Below are positions 35,216 to 45,095 of a stretch of 64,000 bases of DNA, one piece after another. Position 1 is the stretch's first letter. Every line of letters starts with the position of its first letter. Where the stretch lies: NCBI GenBank assembly GCA_002633025.1, contig NMRB01000155.1, positions 473,383-537,382 on the forward strand, read 5' to 3'. Origin of the DNA: Notospermus geniculatus (Eukaryota > Nemertea > Pilidiophora > Heteronemertea > Lineidae). Made by a program: the position numbers and the translations under genes. The notes beneath the pieces were generated by a model. That model saw only the letters and a program-made list of their open reading frames with translations, had not been told where the DNA came from and did no database searches.

Positions 35216-35308
35216 TGAAACCGACAAAGGGTGACTTTCTTCAATAGTGCAGGTTTCTCCGGGCACTCTGGTTTCCTCCTACTGTTAATTAAAATTTGCC
35301 CCATGTTG

Positions 35309-35680
35309 TCTATAGAGGTTCTTCACGTGACGTCACAGCTCCAAATATCCGCCATATTGGCCGTCAAATGACGCAACGTCACAGCATCAACACAGCGTTT
35401 TTGACGTGGTTTGTACGTTGTCGGCATTCATCGGACCTCTTCTACACTGTTTACAGCAAGCCGTATGGACGATTCGCTTTGTTTTCAACACGGTTTTCAC
35501 GCCAGACCAACTACTTATGCTCAGAATCTGTGAGAGGTAAAGTGATTTGTTGAGTTGTATGCTCCCTGTGGTCTGTACGTGCCGCTAAACTTTTGAACCG
35601 AGAACAAGATGGCAGCCTCCAGGCTTCATTTTGACGGCCAGTATGGCGGCCGTGTGACGTCAGTGAAGAACCTCTATAGA
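35309..35680. mobile_element. MITE with TCTATAGAGGTTCTTCAC ends
   Basis: Left TATAGAGGTTCTTCACGTGA; the right end reads back as TCTATAGAGGTTCTTCACTG. Arms of about 60 bp share TGACGTCA and GCCATA(T/C)TGGCCGTCAAA. The interior is about 250 bp and non-coding. Confidence 0.8.
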
Positions 35681-35844
35681 GCCAGTAATGCTGTATTTGG
35701 CATTCTGTATTTTGGCAGTGCATATGACCCCTCGCATAACATAAAACTGTTTGGGTTCGGAGATTGTTTGGACTTCTCGCAGGGTACTGATGGACGCCTC
35801 GTTTAAACATGGGCCATTGAACCATCTTTTTTGAAGATGGGGAT

Positions 35845-35935
35845 TTGGCCTAGTGGTTTAAGGCGTGCTGCCCCTTAGTGCTGGCGATTGATGCCTTATG
35901 CGAGGGTCCGTGGGTTCGAATCTGGTAGGAAGCAA
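35845..35935 (+). mobile_element. tRNA-like SINE with long variable arm
   Basis: TTGGCCTAGTGGTTTAAGGC (A box) and GGGTTCGAATCTGG (B box) are about 60 bp apart, as in Leu/Ser tRNAs. The predicted acceptor ends do not pair, so it is a SINE head rather than a working tRNA. Confidence 0.55.
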
Positions 35936-36574
35936 TGTCTTTCACCTTAGAGGCCTGACTTCTATTTCTTATTCTTGACATGCATACCCCGTTGTTCCTG
36001 ACAGTCTGAACCGTTCACCATCCAACATGAATTTACCTGCAAAAGTGAAACCTTTTGTACTAACTTTATTTCCTGGGGCAAATTTAATTTGAAATCAGTA
36101 ATCAGAGCTGAACCAAATATGTGAATGTTAATGATGTGGCTTTAACATGATGACCACAGCAGTGAAATTCAGTCAAACTGTAACGAAACATAACCACAGT
36201 CCACATTCTTAATAGCCAAGCGGGGGTAAAGCAGTGAAATAAACAGTGATTCTGCCGTTAAAATGTTAACATTAAGTAGGCCTACATTAATACATGTAAT
36301 TACAACGGAGCCGAGACTGTCTGAAGTCTTATCAAAACATCTCATCAGACTGTTGAACATTCGATGTAACATCACCATTAGATGATGTTGATATTAAACA
36401 GTATTTGATGCCATTGTATTTCAAATAACATTAACCAAGATTTCCAAAAGTTCACCTAGATCCAATCCTGCAAAACAACTTAGATGTAACTATGTATTAA
36501 AACTGGCAATTTTTGTCTCAGTCTGAAGATTTGCTGGATTCACAGCTGTAGTTGTATCTAGCGGCGTAAATTAC

Positions 36575-36735
36575 AGTAGGAGCAGTCAGCCGTGCTTATC
36601 GCCAAAAGATGGCAGCAAAGTTCTAGCAGGCGAATACAATATAAAATTCTCCTGGTTGGTGCTCAATCAACCATAATGGGCCCGCTAGGCATTGAATTGG
36701 GCCATAGTGACACCTATTGGTCAACTGAGTGGGGA
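36575..36735. repeat. Dispersed repeat, copy 2
   Basis: Second copy of the element at 28605-28770, about 80% alike, same orientation. Confidence 0.65.
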
Positions 36736-37414
36736 AGATGACATCTTGAAAAAGACACTTGCGTTGCGGGTCAAGACGATGGCCACAGCCCTTTGTTACC
36801 ATGGTTACAGTTTGATGTTTACTTTTGTGAATGACACTCTCTTCTCTATGGGCACAACTTGCCAATATCCCTGGTTTCATTCAATGTAGTTGTGGCCAGT
36901 TGCAGTTGTGGAGAACCACTTAATGGAGTGTTGACTGTTTGATTACGCAAGCACCAAATGCGCAAACGAATGTAGCAGAAATCTCCTGGATTGGGATCTG
37001 GTATTAAAATTTTCTTAATTTTCATCTAATGCAGTAGTAGTATGATGTTTTTAGCAACACAGATATGTAAATAGAAAATTTTCGTACTTTAATATGAGCA
37101 GCTAGTTGTGAGAAGTGGTTGTAAGTGGTCCTTACAGCAAGGCAAACAGTTTGGTGAGATGTATGAAAGAAATATCTTAAAATCATCCACCGTACGTGAA
37201 TGTACAGGACTTAGTCCATGTGTTCTGTATAAGTACCGGTGTGGATGTGTCCTTCCGTTGGTACTGTGATAGAGCTTCCCGGAGGTTCTACCCCTTGTGG
37301 CCTCCCGGTCAAGTGGGTGTCAGGCTGTTATTTCTCTAACACCAGTCACTGGTCATGAGAAAATTATCAAAGTGTAAATAAATGTGTGGCGGTCTCGGAA
37401 AACCCATCGGATGT

Positions 37415-37545
37415 AAATAAAGTGCCACACGAGGATTTGAAGCAGGGACCCTCTACTTCTAAGTCCAACCCTCCACCACCTGAGCTAAAGAGACATGTCC
37501 ACCAGTTGGGGTAGTTGGAACATGGTTATGTTTTGTTACAAAAAC
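37415..37545 (-). mobile_element. tRNA-derived SINE, minus strand
   Basis: Read on the minus strand it gives CTTTAGCTCAGGTGGTGGAG (A box) and CCTGCTTCAAATCCTCG (B box). It also has the 'aaccatgttcc' leader shared with the plus-strand copy at 32799. Confidence 0.7.
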
Positions 37546-37830
37546 ACGGAAATGGCACTCCTTAAGTTTGGTTTAACTTGACCTCAAATAAACACAAATC
37601 AATAAGTTCTGTGTCTAATTGATAAAGTGTTGTCCATAATTGACTGATCATCCACCTGATGATCCACCAAATATTAGGTTTGCCACAAATATAGGACATT
37701 GACTTGTATGATATTAAAAGATGTTACTGTGTCAAAGGCAAGATAATCTAAGCTCCAAACTTGATGACATACCTGTATCCCATTTTTACTCTGCTGTACT
37801 TTGAAACCATTTCATAACCCCCCCCCCCCC

Positions 37831-37851
37831 NNNNNNNNNNNNNNNNNNNNN
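37831..37851. other. Assembly gap (21 N) after poly-C
   Basis: A run of Ns follows a C homopolymer, a typical sequencing stop. It lies in an intron 56 bp before the next exon. Confidence 0.95.
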
Positions 37852-37907
37852 GTCTTCTTCATCTTTATCGACCGCCACTCAACACATCCCCCGTTTGTAT
37901 TTTTCAG

Positions 37908-38225
37908 GACTGGAACCCGAAAAGGTTGAAGTCCAGGAAGAGAAGGTGGTCCTGGAGGCGCCCCCTACCGGTAAACCCCCTGAGTTTGTTTTAAAGATCA
38001 AAACCAAGCATGTTGATCAGGGAGACACGGCGGACTTCTCATGTGAAGTCGTCGGTGAACCTAAACCTGATATTGTCTGGGAGTATAATAATAAAGAGAT
38101 GAAAGACGGCGGACGGTACATGATCTTTGATCAAAACAACGTCCACCAGCTTGAAATTTATGATATCATACCGAAGGATTCAGCCAATCAGAATGAAGAA
38201 GAAAGCCATGTACCACTCACGGGAC
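37908..38225 (+). CDS. Exon: linker plus atypical Ig domain 8
   Basis: 106 codons, phase 1-1; acceptor GTATTTTTCAG, donor GGAC|GTAAGT. A linker (LEPEKVEVQEEKVVLEAPPT) precedes an Ig that is normal through strand E: KPPEFVLKIKTKHVDQGDTA, DFSCEVVGEPKPDIVWEYNN, HQLEIYDIIPKDS. Then, instead of the DxGxYxCxAxN strand F and G, it reads ANQNEEESHVPLTG and stops. The domain is therefore incomplete or rewired. No replacement exon is visible before 38597. Confidence 0.8.
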
Positions 38226-38596
38226 GTAAGTCTCATTATGTTAATTTTGTCCGACCAATCGGATTTGAGACGAAGTGCAGAAGACAACAGCCGTTTTTTC
38301 GAATGAGGCGTTTTCTATTTTCTGCATGAAGGTACCTTTGGTATAAGTTACCCCACCGTTGTTGGGTACCGTACTGTAGGGTACCTGCCTCCCTATTGCA
38401 TGAGACAGCCTAAAATACGTCATATTTATGTACACTGTTTACTGACTACACATGATCTTTATGTTTACAGTCCATGTCATATGTATACTGGTTTGACATT
38501 CCCATGTTAGCCTATATTACCTATTTGCCATTTATGTATTGAATGTACAGCCCTGTTCATGTGTAACATCCTCTGTTCTTCCTCACCACCTTTCAG
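38226..38596. other. Intron after atypical Ig 8
   Basis: Searched in all plus-strand frames for the missing strand F/G motif (YxCxAxNxxG); none seen. No repeat is recognised. Confidence 0.6.
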
Positions 38597-38890
38597 AAAA
38601 ACCCGAACCACCCAAATTCATCCTCGACATCCAGACAACAGAAACCAAACCCGGCGAACAAGCCAAATTTTTCGGTAAACTAACGGGTAAACCTCGACCA
38701 GACGTCCTCTGGTACAAGGACGGCAAGGACATTCAGAAATCTGATAACCGGTTCATGATCGAATACGGTTCTGATGGCGATGTGTCCTTGATCATCCTAG
38801 AGGTCGTACCGGGAGACAAGGGCAAATATGTCTGTGAGGGTGCGAATGAGGCTGGCAAGGCCACCACCGAGGGGGAACTGAAAATAAAAA
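38597..38890 (+). CDS. Exon: Ig domain 9
   Basis: 98 codons, phase 1-1; acceptor CACCACCTTTCAG, donor AAAA|GTAAGA. Complete I-set fold: EPPKFILDIQTTETKPGEQA, KLTGKPRPDVLWYKDGKDIQ, SLIILEVVPGDKGKYVCEGA, NEAGKATTEG. The B-strand Cys is missing (AKFFGKLTG), leaving only the strand F Cys free. Confidence 0.9.
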
Positions 38891-39479
38891 GTAAGATTCA
38901 ATGATCTCGAGTGAATTCAGCATAATGACAAACAAGGTTTAGGCATTTACAGTTGAGTAGTTATTGGTACCGGTACCGACGTGTTATGAAATTTCCCTCT
39001 GAACCCGGTTGTACTATCTGTGTATAGGTACCAGTTCCCACTGGGAAATAGGCCTGGGATGACTCAGCACCTACATGTAAACCTAGGAAGCAAGCGTAAA
39101 GATGCTGCTCCACACGAGTTCTCATGTAGTTGGCTCTCTATGGGCAACTCTGCTGTAGAAAACTACGGGCAGTCGTTTGTGTCATTGGTCTCAAAATACC
39201 GATCTCAAAATAAGCCCTAAGGAGGAAACCAATGATGAATTGCCCATTGAGAGCCAACTCGCACAAGAAAACCTCGAGCAGCGCCTTATGATGGACCAGC
39301 ATCTAAAGATACAGGACATGGAGTAGAACTCCTTGATGAACCTGAAAACTACTAGTATGATACCCGGTATAGGGTATAGGGAATAGGTTTAGGAAATGAT
39401 ACAAAAAAGTTTTGAACGAATAGCTGCAAAATTCTTATGGGACGTGGTGTAGTTGTTGAGATTTTGGCGATGATTTCAG
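38891..39479. other. Intron with decayed inverted-repeat element
   Basis: Arms around 39100-39146 (GTTGGCTCTCTATGGGCAA) and 39238-39290 (TTGCCCATTGAGAGCCAAC) form a roughly 190 bp foldback, related by its arm to sequence near 32155. Acceptor GATTTCAG at 39472-39479. Confidence 0.6.
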
Positions 39480-39599
39480 AACCGAAGAAGGAGCCGGACA
39501 CCCCACCAAAGATTGTTAAGAAGCCTGATGAACTCGAGGTGGAGGAGGGTGAGAGAGCGACGGTGCTCTGTACCATCACGGGTAAACCGAGGCCAGAAG
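39480..39599 (+). CDS. Exon: first half of Ig domain 10
   Basis: 40 codons, phase 1-1; donor GAAG|GTAGGC. PDTPPKIVKKPDELEVEEGE then ATVLCTITGKPRPE. It stops two codons before the C-strand Trp, which is in the next exon. Confidence 0.88.
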
Positions 39600-39830
39600 G
39601 TAGGCAACAGCATTAGAAATTATTGCTTTACATCAAAAATAGGTCTATTTTTGTTTACATGCATATTGTGACAAAATGGGTCCCCTGCCTCCCCCTTCAC
39701 CCCTGAGCGGGACTGAGGTTTTGGACAATCTCATACAGTTATCGGATTCAATGCTGTGTCCTCCATGCCGACTCGTACTCGTTAGCACTGCCTGGAGATG
39801 GCCCAATCATTTCGATGCGTTCTATTCCAG

Positions 39831-40010
39831 TGAAATGGACAAAAGGCCTGAAGGAACTCAAAGAGGGCAAGCTCTACCACATGGAAGATTATGACGACAC
39901 TTACTGCTTTGAAATCAACAAGCCATCAACCAATGACAGCGGGAAGTACACGGTTACCGCCACCAACAAGGTCGGCAAGGATACCGCCACGATACCCGTC
40001 ACCATCAAGA
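39831..40010 (+). CDS. Exon: second half of Ig domain 10
   Basis: 60 codons, phase 1-1; acceptor GTTCTATTCCAG, donor AAGA|GTAAGT. It reads (V)KWTKGLKELKEGKLYHMEDY, CFEINKPSTNDSGKYTVTAT, NKVGKDTATIPVTIK. Strand F carries Thr-Val-Thr, so no second Cys. Confidence 0.88.
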
Positions 40011-40480
40011 GTAAGTTCACCTTTTTCAGTTTGGATTTGAAAAGAATGTAGACCTGTTCTCACCAACTCTACATGACCTCTGAAATACCATAGCAACCGC
40101 AAGTTTGTTTCAGAAATCCTCAGCATGCCACCCATTATCCGATGCTAATCATCAGTATTTAATGTACAGAAGCTTGAAGATCCATTGTTCATAAACTGCC
40201 GATGGTCTTTCTGAACACCTGGCGAGGGTATGACTCTCGGAATGATCCTCTCTGTTCCATGCTCAACTACATCTTCCGATCATAGTTACCATGAGCTCCC
40301 ATCCCGTAACCAAAGCTCCCCCACCAATCGTAATCCCTGTTGATGTTATAACGGTACCGTTATAACATATAACTTGGAGTTCCACAATTTTCCATCATGG
40401 TTGCGGGAACCTGCATAATAATGTTGATTATACTAACTGCTTTGTTTCGAGAAGTAACATCCTTGCTTATGCATGTTCAG
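40011..40480. other. Intron with a perfect 26 bp palindrome
   Basis: ATGTTATAACGGT/ACCGTTATAACAT at 40343-40368 is a perfect palindrome centred on GGTACC. Nothing else is recognised. Confidence 0.6.
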
Positions 40481-40546
40481 GGCCTCCCGAAGTTCCTGCT
40501 ATCATTCCTGAGATTGTAAAGAACATCGAGGCGCCGCTGGAGGACG
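40481..40546 (+). CDS. Small linker exon (66 bp)
   Basis: 22 codons, phase 1-1; acceptor GCATGTTCAG, donor GACG|GTATGC. It encodes PPEVPAIIPEIVKNIEAPLE D, a Pro/Glu/Ile-rich interdomain linker. Being symmetric, it can be skipped without a frameshift. Confidence 0.75.
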
Positions 40547-41100
40547 GTATGCATCTTGTTCAACTTTCACAAATGAAATCATTTAGCACACACAATATTT
40601 AAGACCGCCTATTCTCACACCCTATAGACTGGTCCCTGTCCTCAAGCTTATTTCCCCTTCATTTTGCACTATGTTCTTGTTGTTAGACATCATGCCTCCT
40701 CCCTATAGTTACCCTGTAGTTACCCCACAGTAGATACTCTTCCAGTAGTTGCACTATTACCCATCCATGCGTCGGCCAAGGCAAATGTCGAACCTCCTAT
40801 TTCCCTTGTTTCTGCAAACCGTTTTCTGCACACCCTTTCTGTTTGACTCATTTGCCCCCAGGTTCGCTTAGGCAGCATCTTCTGTTGAAGTCAGATAGTC
40901 CTATGAATTGGAAAGAATTTGAAGAAACAGTCTTCAGATGGTTTGTGAGAACAAACTTTCTTCAAATATTTTGCAATTTGTACCATGGGATGTTCAAAAA
41001 CATGGAGAGAAGATGCCGTCTGCTGGACTCTGTGGGTAGATGATTTAGTCATTAAAATACGTGTGACCTAGTTATTGACCTTGACCTTTCTGTTGTATAG
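40547..41100. other. Intron with a possible cryptic exon
   Basis: Contains an open, phase 1-1 segment 40862-41035 bounded by CCCCCAG and G|GTAGAT. It encodes 58 residues unlike the neighbours (see findings). Otherwise nothing. Confidence 0.5.
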
Positions 41101-41269
41101 AAGTGGAGAAAGCGCCGCCTAAGTCACCTCAGATTCTCCGCCATAAAGAAGAAACTAAACCGCCCAAGTTTGTGGAGACGCCGAAAGACTTGACCATCGA
41201 GGAGGAGGAGAGTTTCACCTTGAAGGCCAAGGTCACTGGTGTACCGAGACCAGATGTGGTCTGGCTGAG
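41101..41269 (+). CDS. Exon: linker and first half of Ig domain 11
   Basis: 169 bp, phase 1 in (TTCTGTTGTATAG) and phase 2 out (AG|GTAAGT). KAPPKSPQILRHKEETKPPK then FVETPKDLTIEEEESFTLKA and VTGVPRPDVVWLR. The B strand has Ala rather than Cys (LKAKVTG). Confidence 0.88.
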
Positions 41270-41572
41270 GTAAGTTATCAAAAGTCAACCATTCTGTTTC
41301 TGTTGGGCTCTCGGCGATCAGGCCTGGATCCAAGAGGGCACACATATAGTGATGTTGAATTGTCAAATTTTCCTGTGGGGTTTTGCGCCGCAGTGGCGGC
41401 TCAGGTTTGGTATCAACTCTGGGTCTGGTCCTGACGATGATCAGGGTGTACATTGTTGACTGTTGCCTTGTGTGAACAGATGCAACTGTGGATATAGACT
41501 TTTAGGCTGCTGGCCGAAACTTGTCTAAAAACTGAATCTACCTAAAAATGATCCAATATTTTCCACTTGCAG

Positions 41573-41739
41573 AGGCGAGGAGGTGATTAAACCAACAAAA
41601 CAGATCAAGATGACTTATGAAGAAGAGACTTGCATCCTCCGTGTCCTCAAGGCACCGATGGGATTCACTGGCGAGTACACGTGTAAGGCATCGAATCCAG
41701 TCGGTGAAGACACGTGTAAGGCTACAGTCACCATCAAAG
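41573..41739 (+). CDS. Exon: second half of Ig domain 11
   Basis: 167 bp, phase 2 in (TTTCCACTTGCAG), phase 1 out (AAAG|GTAAGG). GEEVIKPTKQIKMTYEEETC, LRVLKAPMGFTGEYTCKASN, PVGEDTCKATVTIK. It has three Cys, two outside canonical positions. Confidence 0.88.
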
Positions 41740-42021
41740 GTAAGGAACAGGAAGCATTCTGTCCCCCCCCCCCAAGGAAGTTGTGGCGGGGCATTATCGT
41801 TTCAGATTCAGAGGAGGTCTTCGTCCGCCGCACCTTCGCAGATCACTCCATAACTTGAGAACCTCTTACCCAATCAATTTCATATTTTGGGGGTATCAAG
41901 GTATGCATCTGAAGAGGTGCCCTATCGATTTTAGTCGTGCTCTGACTTCAAATATGGCCACCAGGTGGCCATCTTTGATTTTGCATTCCACGGCATAACT
42001 GGACTCGCACTTGTTTTCCAG

Positions 42022-42136
42022 AATACACGGAACCCCCAGAGTTCACCCGCCCTCTAGTGGACACAGAGGTTAAACAGACAAGGACGGCAAAGATGGACTG
42101 TCACGTGACTGGCGTACCGACACCCGAATGTTCCTG
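42022..42136 (+). CDS. Exon: first half of Ig domain 12
   Basis: 115 bp, phase 1 in (CTTGTTTTCCAG). The donor TG|GTAAGT falls inside the Trp codon. TEPPEFTRPLVDTEVKQTRT, KMDCHVTGVPTPECS(W). Confidence 0.88.
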
Positions 42137-42310
42137 GTAAGTTCAGCTTCAATCGTGGTGCTCTCATAACAGAGGATTGAAAAATCCCCTTCGTTAGTAT
42201 CGACCGAGTTGGCCTGACCTTGCAGTTAACCTTGACCCCAGATTCTTGAGAGGTGTTTTAGAAAGGTTCCAGTGGAATTTCACTTTATTACATGTATTTT
42301 CTTTATACAG

Positions 42311-42504
42311 GTTCAAGGATGACCAGCCTCTTGTCGTCGACGACAAGCGCGTGAAACTGGTCAGTAAGTACGACAAACGTGATGATGAGACGCAGATGAC
42401 ACTGACCGTGGAGAATATCAGTCCGGAGGACCACGCTACTTATAAGTGTGTGGCGAAGAACACGGCGGGAGAGGCTGTCACTGAGGCTCAGATCTTGGTG
42501 GAAA
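42311..42504 (+). CDS. Exon: second half of Ig domain 12
   Basis: 194 bp, phase 2 in (TTCTTTATACAG) and phase 1 out (GAAA|GTAAGT). (W)FKDDQPLVVDDKRVKLVSKY, ETQMTLTVENISPEDHATYK, CVAKNTAGEAVTEAQILVE. Canonical strand F Cys is present. Confidence 0.9.
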
Positions 42505-42753
42505 GTAAGTCAGATTTGTAATTATATACAAGGAAACCTGTTGGGTGCCGATCCAGAGGGCGCCCCGGGTGTGCCCCTCCCCTTTCGGCCAACAAATCTG
42601 TAAAATTGACCGTGTATTCTGGAGTTTGGTGCAAATTTCAATGTTCCAAGCACAGGTCACCCCCCTTTTCCTAAATCCTGGATCCACCTCTGCCTGTCCA
42701 ACTTCTGGATTTCTACGGAGCCATTCACATCATTTGTCTCATTTTGTTTCCAG

Positions 42754-43041
42754 TGAAGAAAGAGCCGCCGAGGTTCATCAAGAAACCAGAGAACCTGGAG
42801 ATCTATGAACACGAGGATGCCACGTTTGAGTCCGAGATCAGCGCACTGCCAAAACCAACCGTCACGTGGAACATCAGCGATAAACAGGTCAAACCAGACG
42901 ACAGGCACATCTTCACCACCGAGAATCAGGTTTATACATTCACCATCAAGGATGCCAAGGTCGCCGAGAGCGCCACCTATACTGTGAGGGCGAAGAATGA
43001 TGCTGGTGAACAGTTTGCACAGGCGAGACTTAAAGTTTTGC
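42754..43041 (+). CDS. Exon: Ig domain 13
   Basis: 96 codons, phase 1-1; acceptor TTTTGTTTCCAG, donor TTGC|GTAAGT. KEPPRFIKKPENLEIYEHED, FESEISALPKPTVTWNISDK, VYTFTIKDAKVAESATYTVR, AKNDAGEQFAQARLKV. Both core Cys are replaced (Ser and Val). Bases 42813-43041 reappear at 49491-49719. Confidence 0.92.
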
Positions 43042-43066
43042 GTAAGTTGATATTTCATGTATTCCA

Positions 43067-43166
43067 TCCTCCGACAGCAGGGTTACCTTGTTCCTCTTCA
43101 TCCACTCACCACAAACTAGATGAGAGGAGCGAGACCAAAGCCCTGCTAGGGGAGGAGGATGTATTA
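43067..43166. mobile_element. CAGCAGGGTT hairpin repeat (copy in intron)
   Basis: CATCCTCCGACAGCAGGGTT .. GAGGAGCGAGACCAAAGCCC then TGCTAGGGGAGGAGG; inverted arms as at 28834-28938. Confidence 0.65.
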
Positions 43167-43273
43167 TTGAAAATGTCATCATCTTTCCCCAATGATGTAA
43201 TCCCTAATGGATAAGTTCTTGTCTTCATCGTTCAACCTTGCAGTCTTCGTTAAGTTCCTATCTCATATTTCAG

Positions 43274-43385
43274 CATCTAAACCCCCCAAGTTTACCCAGC
43301 CCATCAAAGATGTGATATCTCCTGAACACCGCCAGGCCAAGTTCACATGTAAGGTGATTGGTACACCAGCACCAAAACTCACTTG
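43274..43385 (+). CDS. Exon: first half of Ig domain 14
   Basis: 112 bp, phase 1 in (TCATATTTCAG). The donor TG|GTAAGT splits the Trp codon. KPPKFTQPIKDVISPEHRQA, FTCKVIGTPAPKLT(W). Canonical B-strand Cys. Confidence 0.9.
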
Positions 43386-43539
43386 GTAAGTTAGTTTTCC
43401 AGTGGCAAGGCAAGTCAGTGAGAACTATGCTATTTGCGTTACACATAAAAAGTTAAAAGTTTGGGTTTATAGTCTGATATCAACAACGGTAGAGGTGTCA
43501 TCCTACTTCACACTTTAACCCCGGTCTATCCTGAATCCT

Positions 43540-43600
43540 AAGGATTCGAACCCGGGACCCTCTGACCGCTACTCGAAGACAGGACCACTAATCTTCCACC
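43540..43600 (-). mobile_element. tRNA-derived SINE remnant next to a splice acceptor
   Basis: On the minus strand it reads GAGGGTCCCGGGTTCGAATCC (B box) followed by a short 3' stub. The copy-2 equivalent (about 50228-50420) keeps a longer body. The remnant stops about 8 bp before the acceptor at 43608. Confidence 0.65.
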
Positions 43601-43608
43601 TTTTGCAG

Positions 43609-44124
43609 GTTCCTGAATGGCGTACAACTCGAGGAGACCGACAAAATCAAATTTGTCTACGACAAGAAGACCAACACACATTCACTAGTCATCGACGACA
43701 CCCTACCAGAACAGACCGGGCCGGTGAAATGCGTCGCCAAGAACTGCGCCGGTGAAGATAAATGTGAAGCTAAACTGACCGTGTCGGGCCGTGCCCCGAC
43801 GTTCATCGAGAAACCCATCAAGTGTACCGTCTTGAAGAACCAGACAGCCATCTTTAAGACCAAGATCGATGGCGAACCGACACCCAAGGTCACATGGTCC
43901 AAGGGAAAATTCGTCACGTTCAAAGATGGTGGTCGTACCAAGGTTTATTACGATGATAAGATCGACATGCACGTGATTGAGATCAGTAAGATCGTTGAGA
44001 AGGATGCAGGGACTTACACGTGTAAGATCAGTAACGAACACGGGAGTGACGACTGCTCCTGTACGCTGATCGTGACGGACGATGAGGAGCTGGTCACGGA
44101 CTGGCAGGATCAACTCAAGAAAAC
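43609..44124 (+). CDS. Exon: end of Ig 14, all of Ig 15, DWQDQLKK linker
   Basis: 516 bp, phase 2 at both ends (CTTTTGCAG / AC|GTAAGT). It completes Ig14 (TGPVKCVAKNCAGEDKCEAK) and holds Ig15. Ig15 has RAPTFIEKPIKCTVLKNQTA, KTKIDGEPTPKVTWSKGKFV, VIEISKIVEKDAGTYTCKIS, NEHGSDDCSCTL. It ends with ELVTDWQDQLKKT, an amphipathic charged linker that starts a non-Ig insertion. The D-W-x-x-x-L-K-K pattern recalls linkers in invertebrate twitchin/projectin-type proteins, but I am not certain. Confidence 0.9.
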
Positions 44125-44453
44125 GTAAGTTGGTGTCTTAGAAACTGGATCACATTCTCCGTCAGTCTTAGCTACCTCCATCGTATAAAGCTTGTGTGGT
44201 GGCCTCTGACGTCACTTTGACTGGCAGTCCACTATAATGACGTCGACGACAAGGTGCGACACATGCAGATCACATCATGTTGATCGTACACACACTCCAC
44301 TTGCACCGAGGACTGAGTGGTCATCGATCTGCACAATAATTGTGAGCCCAAACGCGAGTTAAGCCTGAAACATTGCGTGACATCACAAGCTCACTGTACC
44401 AGACACCCATTCAGTTTTTGCTACCATCTCACTCCATCATGTTCCCCTTCCAG
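44125..44453. other. Intron (329 bp)
   Basis: Nothing recognised apart from an isolated TGACGTC near 44239; acceptor CCCCTTCCAG. Confidence 0.6.
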
Positions 44454-44625
44454 AGAAATTCAAGAGAAACCCCAGGTTGCCGATGAGGTTGACTTCGGTG
44501 TTGACCTCCGACACGTCGAAGCTGAAGAAGAGGTCATCGCACCTGAAAGAGAGGCTCCTGTCCTCTCGGCGATCGAGGTGTCGGACACCAAGAAACCAGA
44601 ATTTGAACGCCATGAGGTGGAAGAC
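44454..44625 (+). CDS. Exon: acidic linker
   Basis: 172 bp, phase 2 in, phase 0 out (GAC|GTGAGT). EIQEKPQVADEVDFGVDLRH then VEAEEEVIAPEREAPVLSAI and KKPEFERHEVED. No Ig motif. It is a strongly acidic spacer between Ig15 and Ig16, encoded with the next exon. Confidence 0.85.
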
Positions 44626-44900
44626 GTGAGTAGATTTCAATTTGTCCTCATGTACTAGTGCTTTATTTTCTTAACCTTCACCAATAAATCCATGGAACGG
44701 ACTCTTTCCTATACACGGTGTCTCAACAATGGAAATCAAAGTTATGTGCATATTATATTAGGCTGTGAATGCCTACATGTACATATTATGTCATTATTTA
44801 TAGCATTTTACCAGCAAATTCAACAAGGTTTAGGTCTATGTTTAATCTGACATCCTCCACGAATGTCACCCTGCTACACATCACCCACATTCCTCCACAG

Positions 44901-45095
44901 CTTGAGTTTGACTTCAAACCGATGGACTTCAGCAAACGGGAACGATCACCCCTCCGCGTGGAGGATCGTGAACGCCCCACCAAGGAGGAAGAGGTGATCG
45001 TACCCGTGGTTGAAGAGGAGAAATACCAACGCCCACCAAAGATGGCACCCGAGAAAAAAGAGGAAGAATTTGGCCTTGAGATTCCCAAGGTCAAA
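44901..45095 (+). CDS. Exon: charged linker with RERSPLRVEDRERP
   Basis: 65 codons, phase 0-0 (CATTCCTCCACAG / AAA|GTAAGT). LEFDFKPMDFSKRERSPLRV, EDRERPTKEEEVIVPVVEEE, KYQRPPKMAPEKKEEEFGLE. Mixed-charge disordered linker with an SP site that could be phosphorylated (inference). Confidence 0.85.

Larger units (their letters stand above)
32019..37907. other. 5.9 kb intron with SINEs, nested MITEs and a 21 N gap
   Basis: Phase 1 intron. It holds tRNA-derived SINE copies (about 32075-32160, 32799-32925, 35135-35215, 35845-35935, 37415-37545). It also holds a nested MITE pair (33488-33840), an inverted-repeat element (35309-35680) and a dispersed repeat (36575-36735). A poly-C run is followed by Ns at 37831-37851. 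No coding exon is supported. Confidence 0.7.
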
